Source: Tulasnella sp. 424
Lineage: Eukaryota; Basidiomycota; Agaricomycetes; Cantharellales; Tulasnellaceae
Assembly: GCA_019633425.1 (NCBI GenBank)
Contig: WSUB01000012.1
Location: forward strand, 214,371 to 278,370
Length of the DNA stretch: 64,000 nt
Reading direction: 5' to 3'
Below, in pieces: positions 45,425-58,602 of this stretch. The position numbers and the translations under genes are program-made. Numbering within the stretch: the stretch's first letter is position 1; each line of letters opens with the position of its first letter. The notes under the pieces are model-generated. The model searched no databases, was not told the DNA's origin, and saw nothing but the letters and a program-made list of their open reading frames with translations.

Positions 45425-48400
45425 ATGGCATCCCAACTCAAGAGATCAAGCGGAGGACGCCCAAAGCCATTGCGCTTTCGTCGAGAATCTGAACTGGGAT
45501 CAAGGAGTTCTCTTGGTCAACCCATTGGCGGTCCCATAGCCGAGCAGCCAGAGGTTGAGTTCACTGAAGCGCAGCACTCACCCTACCGACAAAGTTATCA
45601 ACTGAGGGATGAAGGTCCATCAGCAACATCGGAGGAAGGGACAATTGAGCCCCGTAGCATGACAGTACCATTGCAACAGCCTACAGCTATCAAGCAGGAA
45701 TCTCAAGACACCACCTCAACACGGCCCAATTTCTTAGCATCACGGAAGAATTCAGAGCAGTACTTTACCATGTCTCCAGAACGGCAGGATTCACCTCAAC
45801 CCTTCCAGTCACCTCCGTATCGTGCCTCCCCACTACCAAGCCAACCTCCGAGTAGACAGGGCACGACAGATTTTTCGGTCGACGCCGTTCCTCGACCGTG
45901 GGCTGCCGCAACACGGCCGGATTCGCCTTCTCAGCCGCCTTCTCAAAGCCGATGGGAACAAATACGAAATGCTGTCGGTACGATAGCTGCCAACGCCCCG
46001 GAACCGACAGAACCACCTCCACCATCCCGTCCTGCCCTCTCATCTCGTGGATCCTCTTCCTCCTTAGCCTCTTCGTTCACCCATGTCCAGTACGTCCCTC
46101 CACCAGTCCCTCAGACTCCTGCTCCCTCTTCCAAAACACCTCGTACAGGACGATTCGGGTTTCGGCAAGTCGTAGACCAAGCGACCACCCAGCTCAGTCT
46201 CAATGCTGCAGCTCGGTTCGAGAGCGACCTCCGGCGAGCCTGCTGGGATGCGCGATATGGAGATATGGGGTCGGTCTCGGGTCATTCGAACGACCCTCGA
46301 GCCGATATATACTCTCAACCACTCCCCACCGGCATCGGCTCTTCATTCAGCATCCCTCTCACTGCTGCCTCAAGTGCCATTTTTGGGGATAGAGCAACCC
46401 CAAAACGACCTGCTCAAACATCGGGAACTCCGTCTCTATCATATAGTCTCAGGCCTCTACAGCAGGCTTTGCTTGCCCACGCTCCCCTGACAACAGCGTC
46501 GACGGGTCCCTCTCAAATGAGGTTGCCGATGGAGGATGAGGTATTATCTGTTCTTTTGGTACCCTTTTTGGACAGTAGTGGGAGCGATGAGGCAGATAAC
46601 GAGCAATGGCTGGCTACGGAGATATTCGAGATGATTACTAAAACGTGGAAAAGTTCTTCTCCCGAGGTGTGTGCCAAATACTAGGTTAAGAGGCCTGGTT
46701 GACTCAGTGTTATGTTATAGACCGAACTCGAACGTTGGCTATGGTGCACAAAGGCTGCCGGTTCTACGAGCTCTACTCCTGTTCGGCGTCGTATTCTCGT
46801 CATTCTCTCCGCAGTCCTGTTTAGCCCCGCCGAGAGGAGTTTCCCTGCACGGTCCCCACTTGTATTGCAGACCCTCGTCCGATCAGTGGTCATGCTTCAC
46901 CGGTCCTTGGGCTCCGAAGACCAAGCGGAGAATCGCTTAATGCATGACATCATCATTCGCATCTGGCGAGGAGACTGCGGGAACCTCACCGCAAAGGACT
47001 TGACAGACGAATATGGAGTTCTGTGCACAGTCGCTGATGAGGACCGCGAACCGGACTTACGCGCGCTCGTTTTGGTCGAAGGAGTCGTGCGGTGTATGCA
47101 AGTCGGGACGGAGTCAGCAAGGAGATGGGCTTTGCATCGCTTGGAAGTGAGTTTTCTACTGACCAAGTGGAACGCTGGCTCACGTCTTCATTTTACAGCA
47201 ATATTGGCAAGAAGAATCAGCTGAATCGCTGTCCCACGACATGTCCTCAATGGAAATTCAGATAAGACTTCGCAAGCTTATCACATTTTCTCGACTTGCC
47301 TTACTATTAACAAGGTCGTTCGAGGAGTTGGACGATCCTTTGGCCTCCCGTGAAGACGCCGCGACAATCATCCGAATTATTCAAACGCGCGTCCTACCTG
47401 AGCTGGCTGTCATCAGCCTGGACATCGCAGAGGCAGATACGGCCCGAAGAACCGTCGCAAGACTCGTTTTGGACGCTCTTTGCTTGGGAGGCTCTAAAGT
47501 CACTGGACATGTTGGTGCGCTGTTGGTCGAGTGGTGGGCAGATACCAAGAGATGGAAAGTTGTCTTAGAAAAGGAGCTCATCGAAAATGTGGGTGTCTTA
47601 CTTCTCCGGCCGAAGGTATATGGTTGACGTCCGGAACCAGCTTGGTGTTGAGGTTGAATGGCCTTTGACTATCCGTTTGATGATGGCATTGGCCAAAGAA
47701 CTTCATCCCGACATTCGTCAGACATATGTCGCGTTCTCGCTTCCGTTCTTCTTTGAGGTACGTTTCTTGCCAAATTGCTCTGGCTAATGAGCTCAAACAC
47801 CTCTTTCAGCGATTGATAGATGACCCACCTGCACCATCAACTGCGTTAACGACTTTACTATCTACTCTCGCGGAAGCATTCCCGACTTTGTTCTACCGAC
47901 CGCTATTCGTCTGTGCGGCATCGACGAAGGATACCACTGTCGTCACACACCTTCGAGTCCTCAGCGCTGTTTCAAACCACCTTCCGTCCTTTTGGACCGC
48001 GAACGACGAGATGATCGCCGTAGCTCTAATGAGCGACCCAGGAAACAGTTTCCTCAAAGGGAAAGGAAAGGAAAACCCCGGGCCGTCTTGGGGGAAGCCT
48101 CGTTTGGGACAATGCATTGTCATTCTCGAATTGATTGCTCACTTACAGAAGCTGACTTCCGAAAAGAAAGACCCGACGGCGGTAGGTTTTTTTTAGCTCC
48201 ATATAACGCATGTCCCAGTTTTAAACTCGAATTTCCAGCCTTATGAGAATTCGAAAGAGCCTGTTGTACGTTTCATGGGTGCGTTAGAAGCTAGGCTAGC
48301 TATCATGATGGATGCTAGGGTATGTCCCTGTCTCAACATGCGAACCGTTGCCCACATTGACAGAAGTTGTTCAGGAAGCCGCCAGTCTATTCCCAGTTTC

Positions 48401-51400
48401 TCATCGTATTCTTCTTACCTGGCTCCTGTTCGAGATGCGGCTTTTTACACGCTCCCTTAAATCGTGAGTCGGATTATGGCCACGAACCTCCATGTCTGAC
48501 GACGCCTCCTAGTGCGCCTTGGCTGGCTCGAGTGATCTACTGGACGACTCAAGCCTACGTTGGAGCCCCCCTGGTTTTCGGAGAAACTGAGGCTATTGAA
48601 GGAGTCGAACCGAACAAATCGGTCATCGACAGTGCCGCCTTTGAAGAATGGGAATCTACAAAAAAGGCCATATTTGCTGTCTACACAGACTCATCCAATC
48701 GGAGCCGGCCTATGAGCGCCAAGGTACTTGATTTTTTCCCGCCGTTTCATCGCATCATATAAAACGAATAACCTTCACTAGAGGCAGAGCCAATACCGAA
48801 TGTCCTTCCTATTGGCTGGTGCTGCGACCAGCGCTCCAGCCGTTGATACCACCCCAAATTTTGATCGGACGAAGTTGCTTTCATCAGCGCCGCCAACCTT
48901 GGCTGCGGCAACCCTACCTCTATTGGTGGCTGTTTGTGGGCTTCTCGGGTCGGACGAATATGAGAAACTTGCGCACCCGTTATGGAACGAGTACCTCGCC
49001 AGCAAAGAGAAGTCTGTTTTCGCGCCGGTACGTTAATTGAGACCGATTTAGTCATGTAGCTGACCGATTTCTTACCAGGCTACTTTCTTGGTTATGCAAT
49101 GTGCGGAGAAAGCATCGTCAACACTTCTCACGATGATCCAGGCAGATTTAACGAGGTGGGACTTGGTGACTATTTTGGGGGAAAGGCATCTGTCTGACAA
49201 TCCTGTAGCCCCGACAGCTCTGTCCGCGCTAACGCGGTCACTCTCGTCTCAAAACTGTTTAGCTGGAGACTTCAAGTCCTATCTCAGACCTTTTTCTCCG
49301 ATAAATCCCGCCGACGGCCTTTTCGAATGACTCGGAGACCGATTTCGTTCGTTGCAAGTGATGTTGGCAATGCTCGATATGTTCCTCCCGAGCTCCCAGA
49401 GCAAGCCCATCTGCAAGTCGGTGCTTCTTTGCCTCCAGAGCTTCGTGGCCGTCTTTTGGACCTTGGATGGGCGGAGAACCGGAACGAAGAGGAGCAGGAA
49501 GCTCAGCGGTGGGATCGGGCACCAATCTCTCTGCTCCCCAGCACGGACCTCGAACTTCTCGGAACAAATCAGTCCAAAGGATCGACGGACCCCAATGGGG
49601 ATGCTGAAGGGAGACAGAACAAGGGTTTGCTTCGACGGAAGTCCAGCGGCGCGGGGCACATATCCGGCATGAGGAAAAAAGGCATCTTCGTGCCTCCTCT
49701 TTTAACGCTTGTTCCTCTGGTGGTCAACCTCCTGACAGATTCCGACATAATTGTCAGCGACATTGCCAACAATCTCATCGCAACGCTGATGAGGGACGAT
49801 CCGGTACTCCTCGTTCGTGGTCTCATGGAGGATTTATCGGACGCAATGCAAGACCACGAACAAACGCTGAATACGTTACGACTCTTCACACATGCCCAGG
49901 AACGTCTCCCGCCCGGTTTTGTCCACCACATCTTCAACCATCTTGCAGGATTAGTTAGGACGACATCGCGACAGTCTGGTCAAGATATCGCACGTGTTGT
50001 GGCCCGTTGTCTTCCTATCCTGGTCGACCTAGTCCCCCAGGTGTGCGAGATGTCATATCGCGAACTTTGTCGCAACAAGTTAGATCTCTTAATTCTTCCG
50101 ACCCTGGCCCCGATTCCGTCGGGACTGAAGTTGAGTCCCCGGCCCGCCATGACTCCCGGCCTCATGCAAGCTACCCTGACAAGGACAGCTCAAAATCTCA
50201 TTCTATTGAACGTTATTCAACAAAGTCCGAAGGATATCAACGGGATTCGTAAACCATACGCCCAGCTGGCCCAACTCGCTGTGGAATTGGAGGACCTACT
50301 GGACCTGCACCCGATGACGATCGCCGACTATGTTCCTAAGCGAAAACGGCCACCTCGCTCTGCAGAAGAGATGCAATACCTTCGAATGACATCACCTCTC
50401 GCAAGATCCTATCTTCTCATGTGTACTGAAATGTTCAAGTCACTCAGCCGGCATATGAACAACCATGCCGAGCTCGGGAAGTACATGGACGGGATCAGTC
50501 GTATTGTGTTACTTCGAGGAGATGACGTTGGCATCGTTGCTCTCGCATTAATTGGTATCTATCAATTATTTTCGTATAACAATTCAGCTAACTGACGATG
50601 ATACACAGCGTACATGGCTGCCAGCACCCGGTTTAGACGCATGTTCTCGTCGGAATCTGGATTCAGTCTCTTCATGCCGGTCTTGTTGAAGGTTTACGCT
50701 GAGTCGGAAGGCGACCAAGCGATACGAAGAGCGATTGAGTACAGCATGCGGCGCTTCTACTCCCTCCACAAGGAGATCTGTGCCTTTCAAACATTGGAGG
50801 CCGCCAGTCACATTATTCACCAGAGTCAAATGGAAGTAGACGACCAGGAGTGGTTTGCGGGGAACGTGTTCGATCTTGTAGCTTGCCTCAGCCGAACCAC
50901 GATGGCAACGGAACAAGATCTCGCTGGCATCCATGGGATGAACCAAATGCAGGAACGGGAGGCTTTGATCACTATGGTCAACGAAAAGCCTGAGCTACTT
51001 CTCCCTAACCTGACCCGCACCGCGACGCAAACGTCGCTCGTGCATCCCGACCTCGCAAACTTGGCTCCCATGGAGGTTTTCGAAGAAGGCACCCGGTTCG
51101 CCCTGGATGATTTCGTCCGCCTATTCCTCACAATCATACCTCACAATCCATTGATCGTCCGGGCCCAGTACTTCCTGAAACTATTACGCCTTTTAACGCC
51201 AAGCTTCTACAACGCATCGTCGTCTGCCAGGAACGTACTCCGAGAAGGCATCCACGCTTTCGGACCGGCGGTTTTCGACCGCCTACAGAGCCGTCCTAAA
51301 CCTGAAAAAGAGAAGGAACCTCAAAAGGAAAAGGGTACCGAGACAACTGCGAAGGCGGCCGCAAAGGCTGAACCGGAGAAAAAGGCCGTTCCAGAGGCAC

Positions 51401-53376
51401 CTACCACCAGGCTGTACGCAGTCAAACCGACTGCTCCAAGTGATCAGGGTTCCATGAGGAAGGAGTACATCCTACTTTTGGTGTCCTACATGCGTTCGGG
51501 AGGACAGTTCGATCGTTGGGCCATGGGAAGGATCCTTCAGCTCGTAAGGGAAGCGCTTAGGGACGGAGCACAGTCACTAGCCGACCCAGTGTCACAATTC
51601 ATGGACGCCTATTCCGCCTTACTACTCAAACGGGACTCCAACCCCGGTCCCAAGGTAGCTATTGCAGTGCTCAAAGAGATCTCGCCACTCTTCCGAATTT
51701 ACGGCTCCATCGTCGACTTCAGCCCAGTTCTGAACAACATTATCCAAATGACCAAAGAGTCAGAAATGTCGAACGACAGAGATTTTGTTAGGATGGTTGT
51801 CAAGGATTGGTGTGCCCCCGCGGCAGAGATGTGTTCCATTCTCGCCGAGGAAGGGATGCTCACGTCGACGTCCATTAGGGATCCGACAGTGACCTTGTTG
51901 GCTGTGATGGTATCATTGCCTGACGTCGACCCAATCGCGACCATCGAGTCTCAGTCTCCCACATCGCGCTTCCTCGCTGGCATAGTATTACCTCTGTGCC
52001 TCGTCCTTGAAACCTCACAACAGGTCGCGAGCCGGAGCCAATGGCAGGACGTATGGAAGCAAAACGCTCACCAAAAGGCCTGGATCCGCTTGGTGGCATA
52101 TGCAATGTCCGTCACCGATCCTTCCATTCGCGGTGTTCAGGAAACCAAGGCCACTAGCTCGGAGAAGGGCTCAAATCAAGCCGACAAAGGCAAACGTTCG
52201 GACAAGGAGGTAGCCATGGCGTTCACTGTGGCGCTGCAAATTGTCAAACTATCATCGCTTCGAGCCGAGCAAGACTTATCAGCCACGCTAGCCGGAGTGT
52301 GGAGCCGCGTTGCCATCTTCGTTCAAGATTCTCTACGAGAAGGGGACGCGTCATTCACATTGCAACAAGCCTCGATACAAGTCTCCCAAAACACTCCTCC
52401 CATCAGTCCCATTTTAGGCCCAAGCGTATCAGTGCTGTCACCTACAATCGCACCTGAACGACCGTTCTCCTTCGCGCAGGGATCGTTTAATTTAGGCAGC
52501 CCGGTGCCACCTCCGACCATGACGGGCTCGATTCGGTTGGTGGACTACCTTCTCTGGTCGACCCTCGAGCTCGTTTGCCTCCACAGATCTCCTCTCCTCC
52601 TCCAGTTGAAGTTTTGGATTCAAGAAAAGATGCTAAACTTCGACGAGCGCATCCACTCTAATTTGCTAAATAGTCCAGGAGGGCCGTCCAGCCCCGCGTT
52701 CCGGCCTTCGAACCGAGAGTCTCGCCGAGTGTCCACCCTGTTCGCAAAGCCCCGTCGAAGTGGAAATCGCTCGGCGGGAATGTCACCAGAAGCTTCTCCG
52801 GCATTTCCGGCTGTGGGAGGTTCCCGTCTTTCCCGGTCGCCTAGTTTGTTGAGCCTTGGCGGAGGGATGAGCCACCGACCAGGTTCAGCATTGGACTCTC
52901 CAACCGACCGCTACGATCGGTTCCCTAACGCGTCGCCCGTACTCGGCGCGAGCTCTACGGTACCGCGAATCCGCCACCTCGGGCCAACAGGACGCTCGGA
53001 AGGACTTACCATCCCGCCAAACTTCCCAGGACTTGCAGGCCGTTCCGGTCCAGGCTCACGAACCGGATCCACCGACGACCAGGTCAACGCTGGTCTGGCA
53101 TCCGAACGCGTCTCGAGTTCGAGTCTTGTCAAAACGTCGCATTGGAGGGTCAGAGTGGTGCAGTCGTGCATGGGATACGACCCCCTGCCAATGGACTTCG
53201 ATCATAATGAGGGTTTCGGAGGGGAACGGGATATTCGGGCATGGAATCGGGCGCAGGCTTTGAAAGCCGTGTTGGATGAGACTCGCGCTTTGTTGGCTGA
53301 GTTTGCAGAGTGGTTTGACCCTGTAAGGGTTGAGCAAGTGGATGTCTCTCGGTCAGGCACCATCGGACGGTCTTGA
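45425..53376 (+). CDS. Very large UNC80-like protein (12 exons, one in-frame TGA)
   Basis: Exons: 45425-46666, 46721-47146, 47199-47588, 47641-47757, 47810-48181, 48239-48319, 48375-48463, 48513-48723, 48782-49027, 49079-49508, 49580-50554 and 50609-53376. All phases fit, giving 2,449 codons. The N-terminal exon (about 414 residues) is Ser/Pro/Gln-rich and probably disordered. The rest is largely helical, repeat-like sequence (FVPPLLTLVPLVVNLLTDSD near 1235; IRRAIEYSMRRFYSLH near 1570), with a Lys/Glu-rich insert near 1755 and a Ser/Pro-rich stretch near 2250. I assign it to UNC80-type proteins, which are large partners of the NALCN/Cch1 cation channels, from overall character and the helical C-terminal half; this needs a profile search. 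Codon 1142 (49328-49330) is TGA within otherwise coding sequence (GLFE-TGA-LGDRFRSLQ). The exon 10/11 boundary is the least certain. Confidence 0.6.
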
Positions 53377-53809
53377 GTCCCCTCTTCGTTAACTAGACCA
53401 GTAGATTTAGAAACCCACAAAGCATGTTGTCTCTTCTTTGTCGTGCGCTTTAGAATAGTTTTCCATTAGACGCTTTAGTGTGAAGATTGCCTACGTTCAT
53501 GGCGGGATGACCTGACCAACTAGGATACTTAGAGACACAAACGGCCTCACGTGCGACCTGTTTGTTTCCAAGAGCTCTACGTAGGATGCTCTGTGTGATC
53601 CTCGTGGCAGTTGGGCACTTATTTTGGTGTGCGTTTCATACCATACACGTTGGGATGCCGGACCCAGGGTTATCTCGGCGCTCGATGGACAATGCAATTC
53701 CGTGCACGTGCACCCGGGCCCGTTGAATTTCCTCGCCAATTGCAAGTGGCGCTCTTGTTCCCACAACCACACCAAATTTCCAGCCACCTACGCTGCAGCT
53801 TCAGGTTCA
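53377..53809. other. Intergenic
   Basis: 3' flank of the large gene and upstream region of membrane protein copy A. No gene or clear repeat is seen. Confidence 0.4.
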
Positions 53810-55057
53810 ATGCTGCGAGAATTTGGATTATTGATCAATCCAATCCTACTAGGTATTTCTAAACCCTGCTCTGTTGGCTCGCCCATAATTTTACGAACCT
53901 AGGATTTTTTCAGGAGTTTTGGTCTTGTGTTGCATATTTATTATAAGGTGAGTCCTTCACCGTCTCGACGTCGACGTATCTGGTCAACCAACAGTACCCC
54001 TAGCTTTACCGCCCACTTCCAATCGCTTGCCATCCTCAACGACTTCGGTTCTCAAGTCCCTTTTTCATATACCATAACCGTTGCTATTTTCACAATCCTG
54101 GGCGCTTCGATAGAAGGGTTCTCTTTATTTCTCGAAGTCATCAAGTCTCCTGTTGCAAAGGTACGGTGGCGCCTCTTCTTCCCCAGCGGTGACAGACCCC
54201 CCATAGAACCGACGACTTCCTTTTCGTGCCTCAGAACATCAGGGATGCGATTGTGTGGGGGGAGCCTTTCGTTGAAGCAGCACTTGGTATTCTCTGGTTT
54301 GCGGTCCTCGTAGTGGTGGGTAACAGGCAAAAAATGACCCTCGTGGGGGGCTGCCTGGATCACGTGGTGGCTCAATACAGTAAGTCGGTAGCGAGCTTGG
54401 GTTGCTTCCTTCGCGTCTCTCAGTTCGTGGCTCAAAATTCTCGTTTATCCGTTAGGCCCTAATCCTGGAGTTTGCAGTGAGTGGGAGGCATGCCTGTTCT
54501 TCGTCGTCGTAGCGTGCCTCTGCCTCGCCGCCTGGGTGGGCCTCAACCATGCGATGAAGTCAAGGGACCTATGCGTTCCAGTGATACAACAGATTCTACA
54601 GCAGAGTGCTCAACAGCGAGCGGCTCGGCGAGCAGCTGCACAAGCTGCAGCACAGGCTCCACCCCCAGCTCCACCCCCGGCTCCTCCGGCACCCGAAACG
54701 GTTCCTGCAGCTACCATCGCGCACCCCGCTGCAGCCGGCCCCACCAAGGAGCTTTCCGAGTCGACGATGGCCTCAAAATTGCCCAGTACGCGGGATTCGT
54801 CTGCCTGGGCACCAGGTCTACCATATACTCAGAACCGTGACTCGAAAGACATGTCGACGTCGGCTGCGAGTGAGTTTGGTGCGTTGACCCCACCGGCAAG
54901 TCCTCCCCCATCCACCCTTCCACCCTGGATCCGCACTTCGAGAATGGAGGATAGCCAAGATTCTGTAACGATATCTTCAGTGTTAACACCATCGCCTATG
55001 CATGCCGACTCTGCTTTGCCACCAGCGGCGGGGCCGAATGCTAGTCCACAGGTGTAG
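53810..55057 (+). CDS. Four-helix membrane protein with Pro/Ala-rich tail, copy A
   Basis: Five exons: 53810-53852, 53914-53947, 54004-54160, 54235-54379 and 54456-55057 (326 residues). Four hydrophobic segments: LLINPILLGVLVLCCIFII at the N-terminus, then VPFSYTITVAIFTILGAS, ALGILWFAVLVVV and ACLFFVVVACLCLAAW. The motif CSEWE precedes the last helix (CTEWA in B and D). A basic stretch QQRAARRAAAQAAAQ follows, then a tail of about 120 residues rich in Pro, Ala and Ser, probably cytoplasmic. The exon 2, 3 and 4 lengths (34, 157, 145) are the same in copy D. Intron 1 here has a normal GT donor. The function is unknown; there are no catalytic motifs. Confidence 0.72.
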
Positions 55058-55478
55058 TCGGGATCTTCCGAATGGTTTTCGTAGCATGTATTATATTCAT
55101 TCCTCAGGTTTATGGGATATTCTATCGGGATTATTCGAGGCTGCGTACTAAAAGAGGTCGCAGGCTGAGTCGTAATTGCTAGCACGGCGACGGAAAAAAG
55201 CCGCAGTGGCGTTGGGCTGTCACGCTTTGTTCGAGCCCCCGTCACCCCCAACGAGCTATTTCTATATATCCGGCAGCAGGGGCCCGACACAGCCAAGGTG
55301 AGGGCCTAAAAAATCACAGCAGCCCTCCAATTACCCTCGTGTTCATTTGTTCAGATGGTGCAAGTGATCGATCCGCGCGGGTCCCAGCCGTCCTAAGGCA
55401 GTGCCCCAACCACCCTTTTAGAGTAGGTACTCGGCAACTCTTTTGTCGATCCTCACCCTCCCTCAAAAACGCCAAGCC
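55058..55478. other. Intergenic, membrane protein copies A/B
   Basis: The segment just before copy B (ATGGTGCAAGTGATCGATCC near 55354) recurs before copy C (near 57398) and, more weakly, before copy D (TGGAACAAGGGATCG near 59337), so the duplication unit includes the upstream region. Confidence 0.5.
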
Positions 55479-56832
55479 ATGCGCCACATCCTGTATTGTA
55501 TTTTTTTAGGCGAGTACGCATACTCTGTGGAACATACGGACCAACCACTGACAGATCGTGCAAAACCACAGCGGTATTGGTTACGTTCCCATGTGTCGTC
55601 CTCGGGTAAGTTATTCGGCCCCTGGAAGACGAAATCATATATACATATATTGACTTTATTTTATATCGCTTCTCAGAATTACGGCGCATTTTCAATCATA
55701 CGCCATGCGGCACGGGCATGAGCTTCGAAATTTAAAATCTTTCTCCTATACGATAGCCATAGCCTGCTTCACCATCGTATTTGGAACGGCACACCTGGCC
55801 AGCTTAATATTTGATCTTGAAGCCTCGGTTTCAGCGGCTGTACGTCAAGATATTCACTTGTATTCTGCTCCGATATAGCTCACTAACTCGAGGTTATGAC
55901 AGGCATTGTGGAAGGTGCTTACATCCATTAGCCCTTTCCTGACAGTAATCCTGGAGTTTCTTTGGCTCGGAGTCGGCTTTGTGACTGTTTTTCAATCTGA
56001 TATGGACCTCATTGGGAGTTGTGTATGGTCAGCCCGGCCAGGATATCACGGTACGATAACTCTTCACGTATAAACCGGAGCCGCTAATTCTTAACTGGTC
56101 GACCCACGTTTTCTCACGTTAGAAACAAATCCTCAAATATGTACGGAATGGGCCGTATCCCTTGGCTTCGTTGTTGGAATTATCATCGCGGTGCCAGCAA
56201 TGCACGTTGCGACCCGACAGTGGATGGCTCAAGACCTTCTCGTGTCACGAGTGTGGCAATGCAGACGGCAAAGGGCCAATAAAGCAAGAGGAGTTGTACC
56301 TCCACCGATACTTGCGCCGGCCGGCGGCGCGGTCCAGCTTCCGCCGGCAGCACCTCCTCCTCCCGCTTCGGCTTTACAGATGGGGGTAGTACCGGTGACT
56401 GTGCAGCAGCCTACATATTCAGTGAACCCTCCAAGAGACGCAGCCCCTCCAACTTCCGTTGATATCGAAGCCATGGCTGGCCTTTGGAACCATGCCCCCC
56501 AAGAGACATCGTCAGTTCCGATAACCTCCGCAGCCAGTCCTCCACCGTCGACCCTTCCTTCTTGGATTCAAATCTCAGCTATCGCGGATTCTGCAGACGA
56601 ACAGCCTCAGCGCTCTGTGACGACTCCCAGTTCACCCGCCGGAGCTGAAGCCCCCTCACAAGCTGCCTCTGTACGTCTTTCAAGACCTAAAACGTTACTT
56701 GTATCTGGTCCCATAGCGGCCGACGAGCTGAGAGCCGTCGTCCCTGATAATGTTCGTCTGTTTGCATCACTCTCACCATCCCCAACAATATTTCACATAC
56801 ATATGTTCCCTTCATGTAGCATAGAGCTCTAA
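55479..56832 (+). CDS. Four-helix membrane protein with Pro/Ala-rich tail, copy B
   Basis: Exons 55479-55509, 55572-55605, 55677-55839, 55903-56050 and 56123-56832 (361 residues). Intron 1 starts with GCGAGT, so it is a GC-AG intron; reading through it instead would break the first helix (MRHILYCIFLA plus VLVTFPCVVLG). Exon 3 codes ITAHFQSYAMRHGHEL and a helix IAIACFTIVFGTAHLASLIF. Exon 4 has FLTVILEFLWLGVGFVTVF. Exon 5 starts ETNPQICTEWAVSLGFVVG, then a basic stretch RVWQCRRQRANKARG and a long Pro/Ala/Ser tail containing SPPPSTLPSWIQ. The end at 56832 is the first stop; the last 40 residues are less certain. Confidence 0.72.
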
Positions 56833-57519
56833 TCGAAAGATTGTCTCGAATCTGTTCGAGCCCAGGCCACGGTTGTAAGGCTAATCCGGCGCATTTTCTT
56901 CTCTGCAGCGGGCGTAATAGGTCCAGTCGCACGTGCTATAGATATATTAATTATGGGATACATTTCCTCCAGCCTGCGTCACGGTTGGCCAATGGGCTCC
57001 TAGAACCTTTATGGAATGTGATGTTGGAAAACGTCGGGCCCTGTCCGTTTGATGCAGTAGCCCTGTGGCATTTTCTTAGTGCTATTGGTTCAAACCCGTT
57101 CACTTCTGCCTGCATCAGAATCATCACCTCTCAAAGACAAGCCCGTCGTCGGGTTTCCGGAATGTTCTCTTACAATCGGCTCGAGTGTACACACGGAAAA
57201 GAGATGCGGACTGACCCATAAGTGATGTGGAAAGTTTACGTACAGCGTTGGCGCGCCACCACTCTTTCGAGCTCCGTACTTTTAATGTCATACATATTTA
57301 GCAGCGGGGACCAGATACACCAAAGGTGACAATTCAGTTTGGGGACTGGGATGATCTTTTGCTCTCTCTCATTACACTCGTGTTCACTTGTTCGGATGGT
57401 GCAAGTGATCGATTCGCACCGGTTCTACATGCCCAAAGGCGGTGCTTCAGCCAACCCTCTTAGAATAGGCACTCGCCAACTCTTTTGTCGATCCTCCCCC
57501 TCCCTCAAAAAGCCAGGAC
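56833..57519. other. Intergenic, membrane protein copies B/C
   Basis: The stretch 57330-57519 repeats the upstream region of copy B. The part after 56833 (CGAAAGATTGTCTCGAATC) recurs after copy C near 58868. Otherwise no gene is seen. Confidence 0.5.
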
Positions 57520-58602
57520 ATGCTCCACATACTGTATTGTATTTTTCTAGGCGAGTACGCATACTCTGTGGAACACACGGATCAACCACTGACAGATCAC
57601 GCAAAATCACAGCGGCATCGGTTACGTTCCCATCTGCCGTGCTTGGGTAAGTTATTCGGCTCCTGGAAGACGAAATCTTATATATTTCTTTGACTTTATT
57701 TTATACCGCTTCTCAGAATCACGGCGCATTTTCAATCCTACGCCGTGCGGTACGGGCATGGGTTCCGAGGAGCTTTCTTCTATACGATAATCGTAGCCTG
57801 CTTCACGGTCATTTTTGAAATGGCACACCTGGTCAGCTTGATCCTTGAGCTTGACGCCTCGGTTTCAGCAGCTGTACGTCAAGATTTTCACTTGTATTCT
57901 GCTCCGATATAGCTCACTAGCTCGGGGTTATGACAGGCATTCCGGAAGGGGCTTACGGGCTTCGCCCCTGCCGTTGTACCCTTGGAACTCCTTTGGTTCG
58001 GTGTCACTTTTTTGCATGTTTTGCAATATGATATGGACGTCATTGGAGGTTACTCGTGGGGGACCCCGCCGGATTATCACGGTACGAGAGCTCCTCACAG
58101 ATGAACCGGAGTCTCTGATTCTTAACTAGTAGGCCATAATCTATAAACGCCATGGCCACGCGTTTTCATGTTAGAAACAAATCCTCACATATGCATGGAA
58201 TGGGCCATATCCCTTGGCTGCGTTGTTGGGATCATCATCACGTTGCCAGCAATGCACGTTGCGACCCAAAAGTGGATGGCTCAAGACATTCTCGCGTCAC
58301 GAGTTTGGCAATGGAGACGGCAGAGAGCCAATAAAGCTGTGCCTCCACTAGTAATTGCGCCGGCCGGCGCTTTCCAACTTCAGCTGGCGGCACCTCCCCC
58401 GCCCGCTTCGGATTTACCGATGGGGCCAGTACCAGTGACTGTGCAGCAGCCAACGCATTCAGTGAGCCCTTCGAGAGACGCAGCCCCTCCAACTTCCATT
58501 GATATCGAAGCCATGGCTAGCCTGAGCGACACTGCTCCCCAAGAGACATCGTCGGTTCCGATAACCTCTGCCGCCCCTCCACCGTCGACTCCTCTTTCCT
58601 GA
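57520..58602 (+). CDS. Four-helix membrane protein with Pro/Ala-rich tail, copy C (shortened tail)
   Basis: Exons 57520-57550, 57613-57646, 57717-57873, 57937-58081 and 58175-58602 (264 residues). Intron 1 again has a GCGAGT donor. Helix 1 is MLHILYCIFLA plus ASVTFPSAVLG. Exon 3 has ITAHFQSYAVRYGHGF and VACFTVIFEMAHLVSLIL; exon 4 has VVPLELLWFGVTFLHVL; exon 5 has ETNPHICMEWAISLGCVVG. It is very close to copy B, but the tail ends early: where B reads STLPSWIQ, C reads STPLS and TGA. DNA homologous to B continues to about 58865, so the truncation is recent. Confidence 0.7.
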
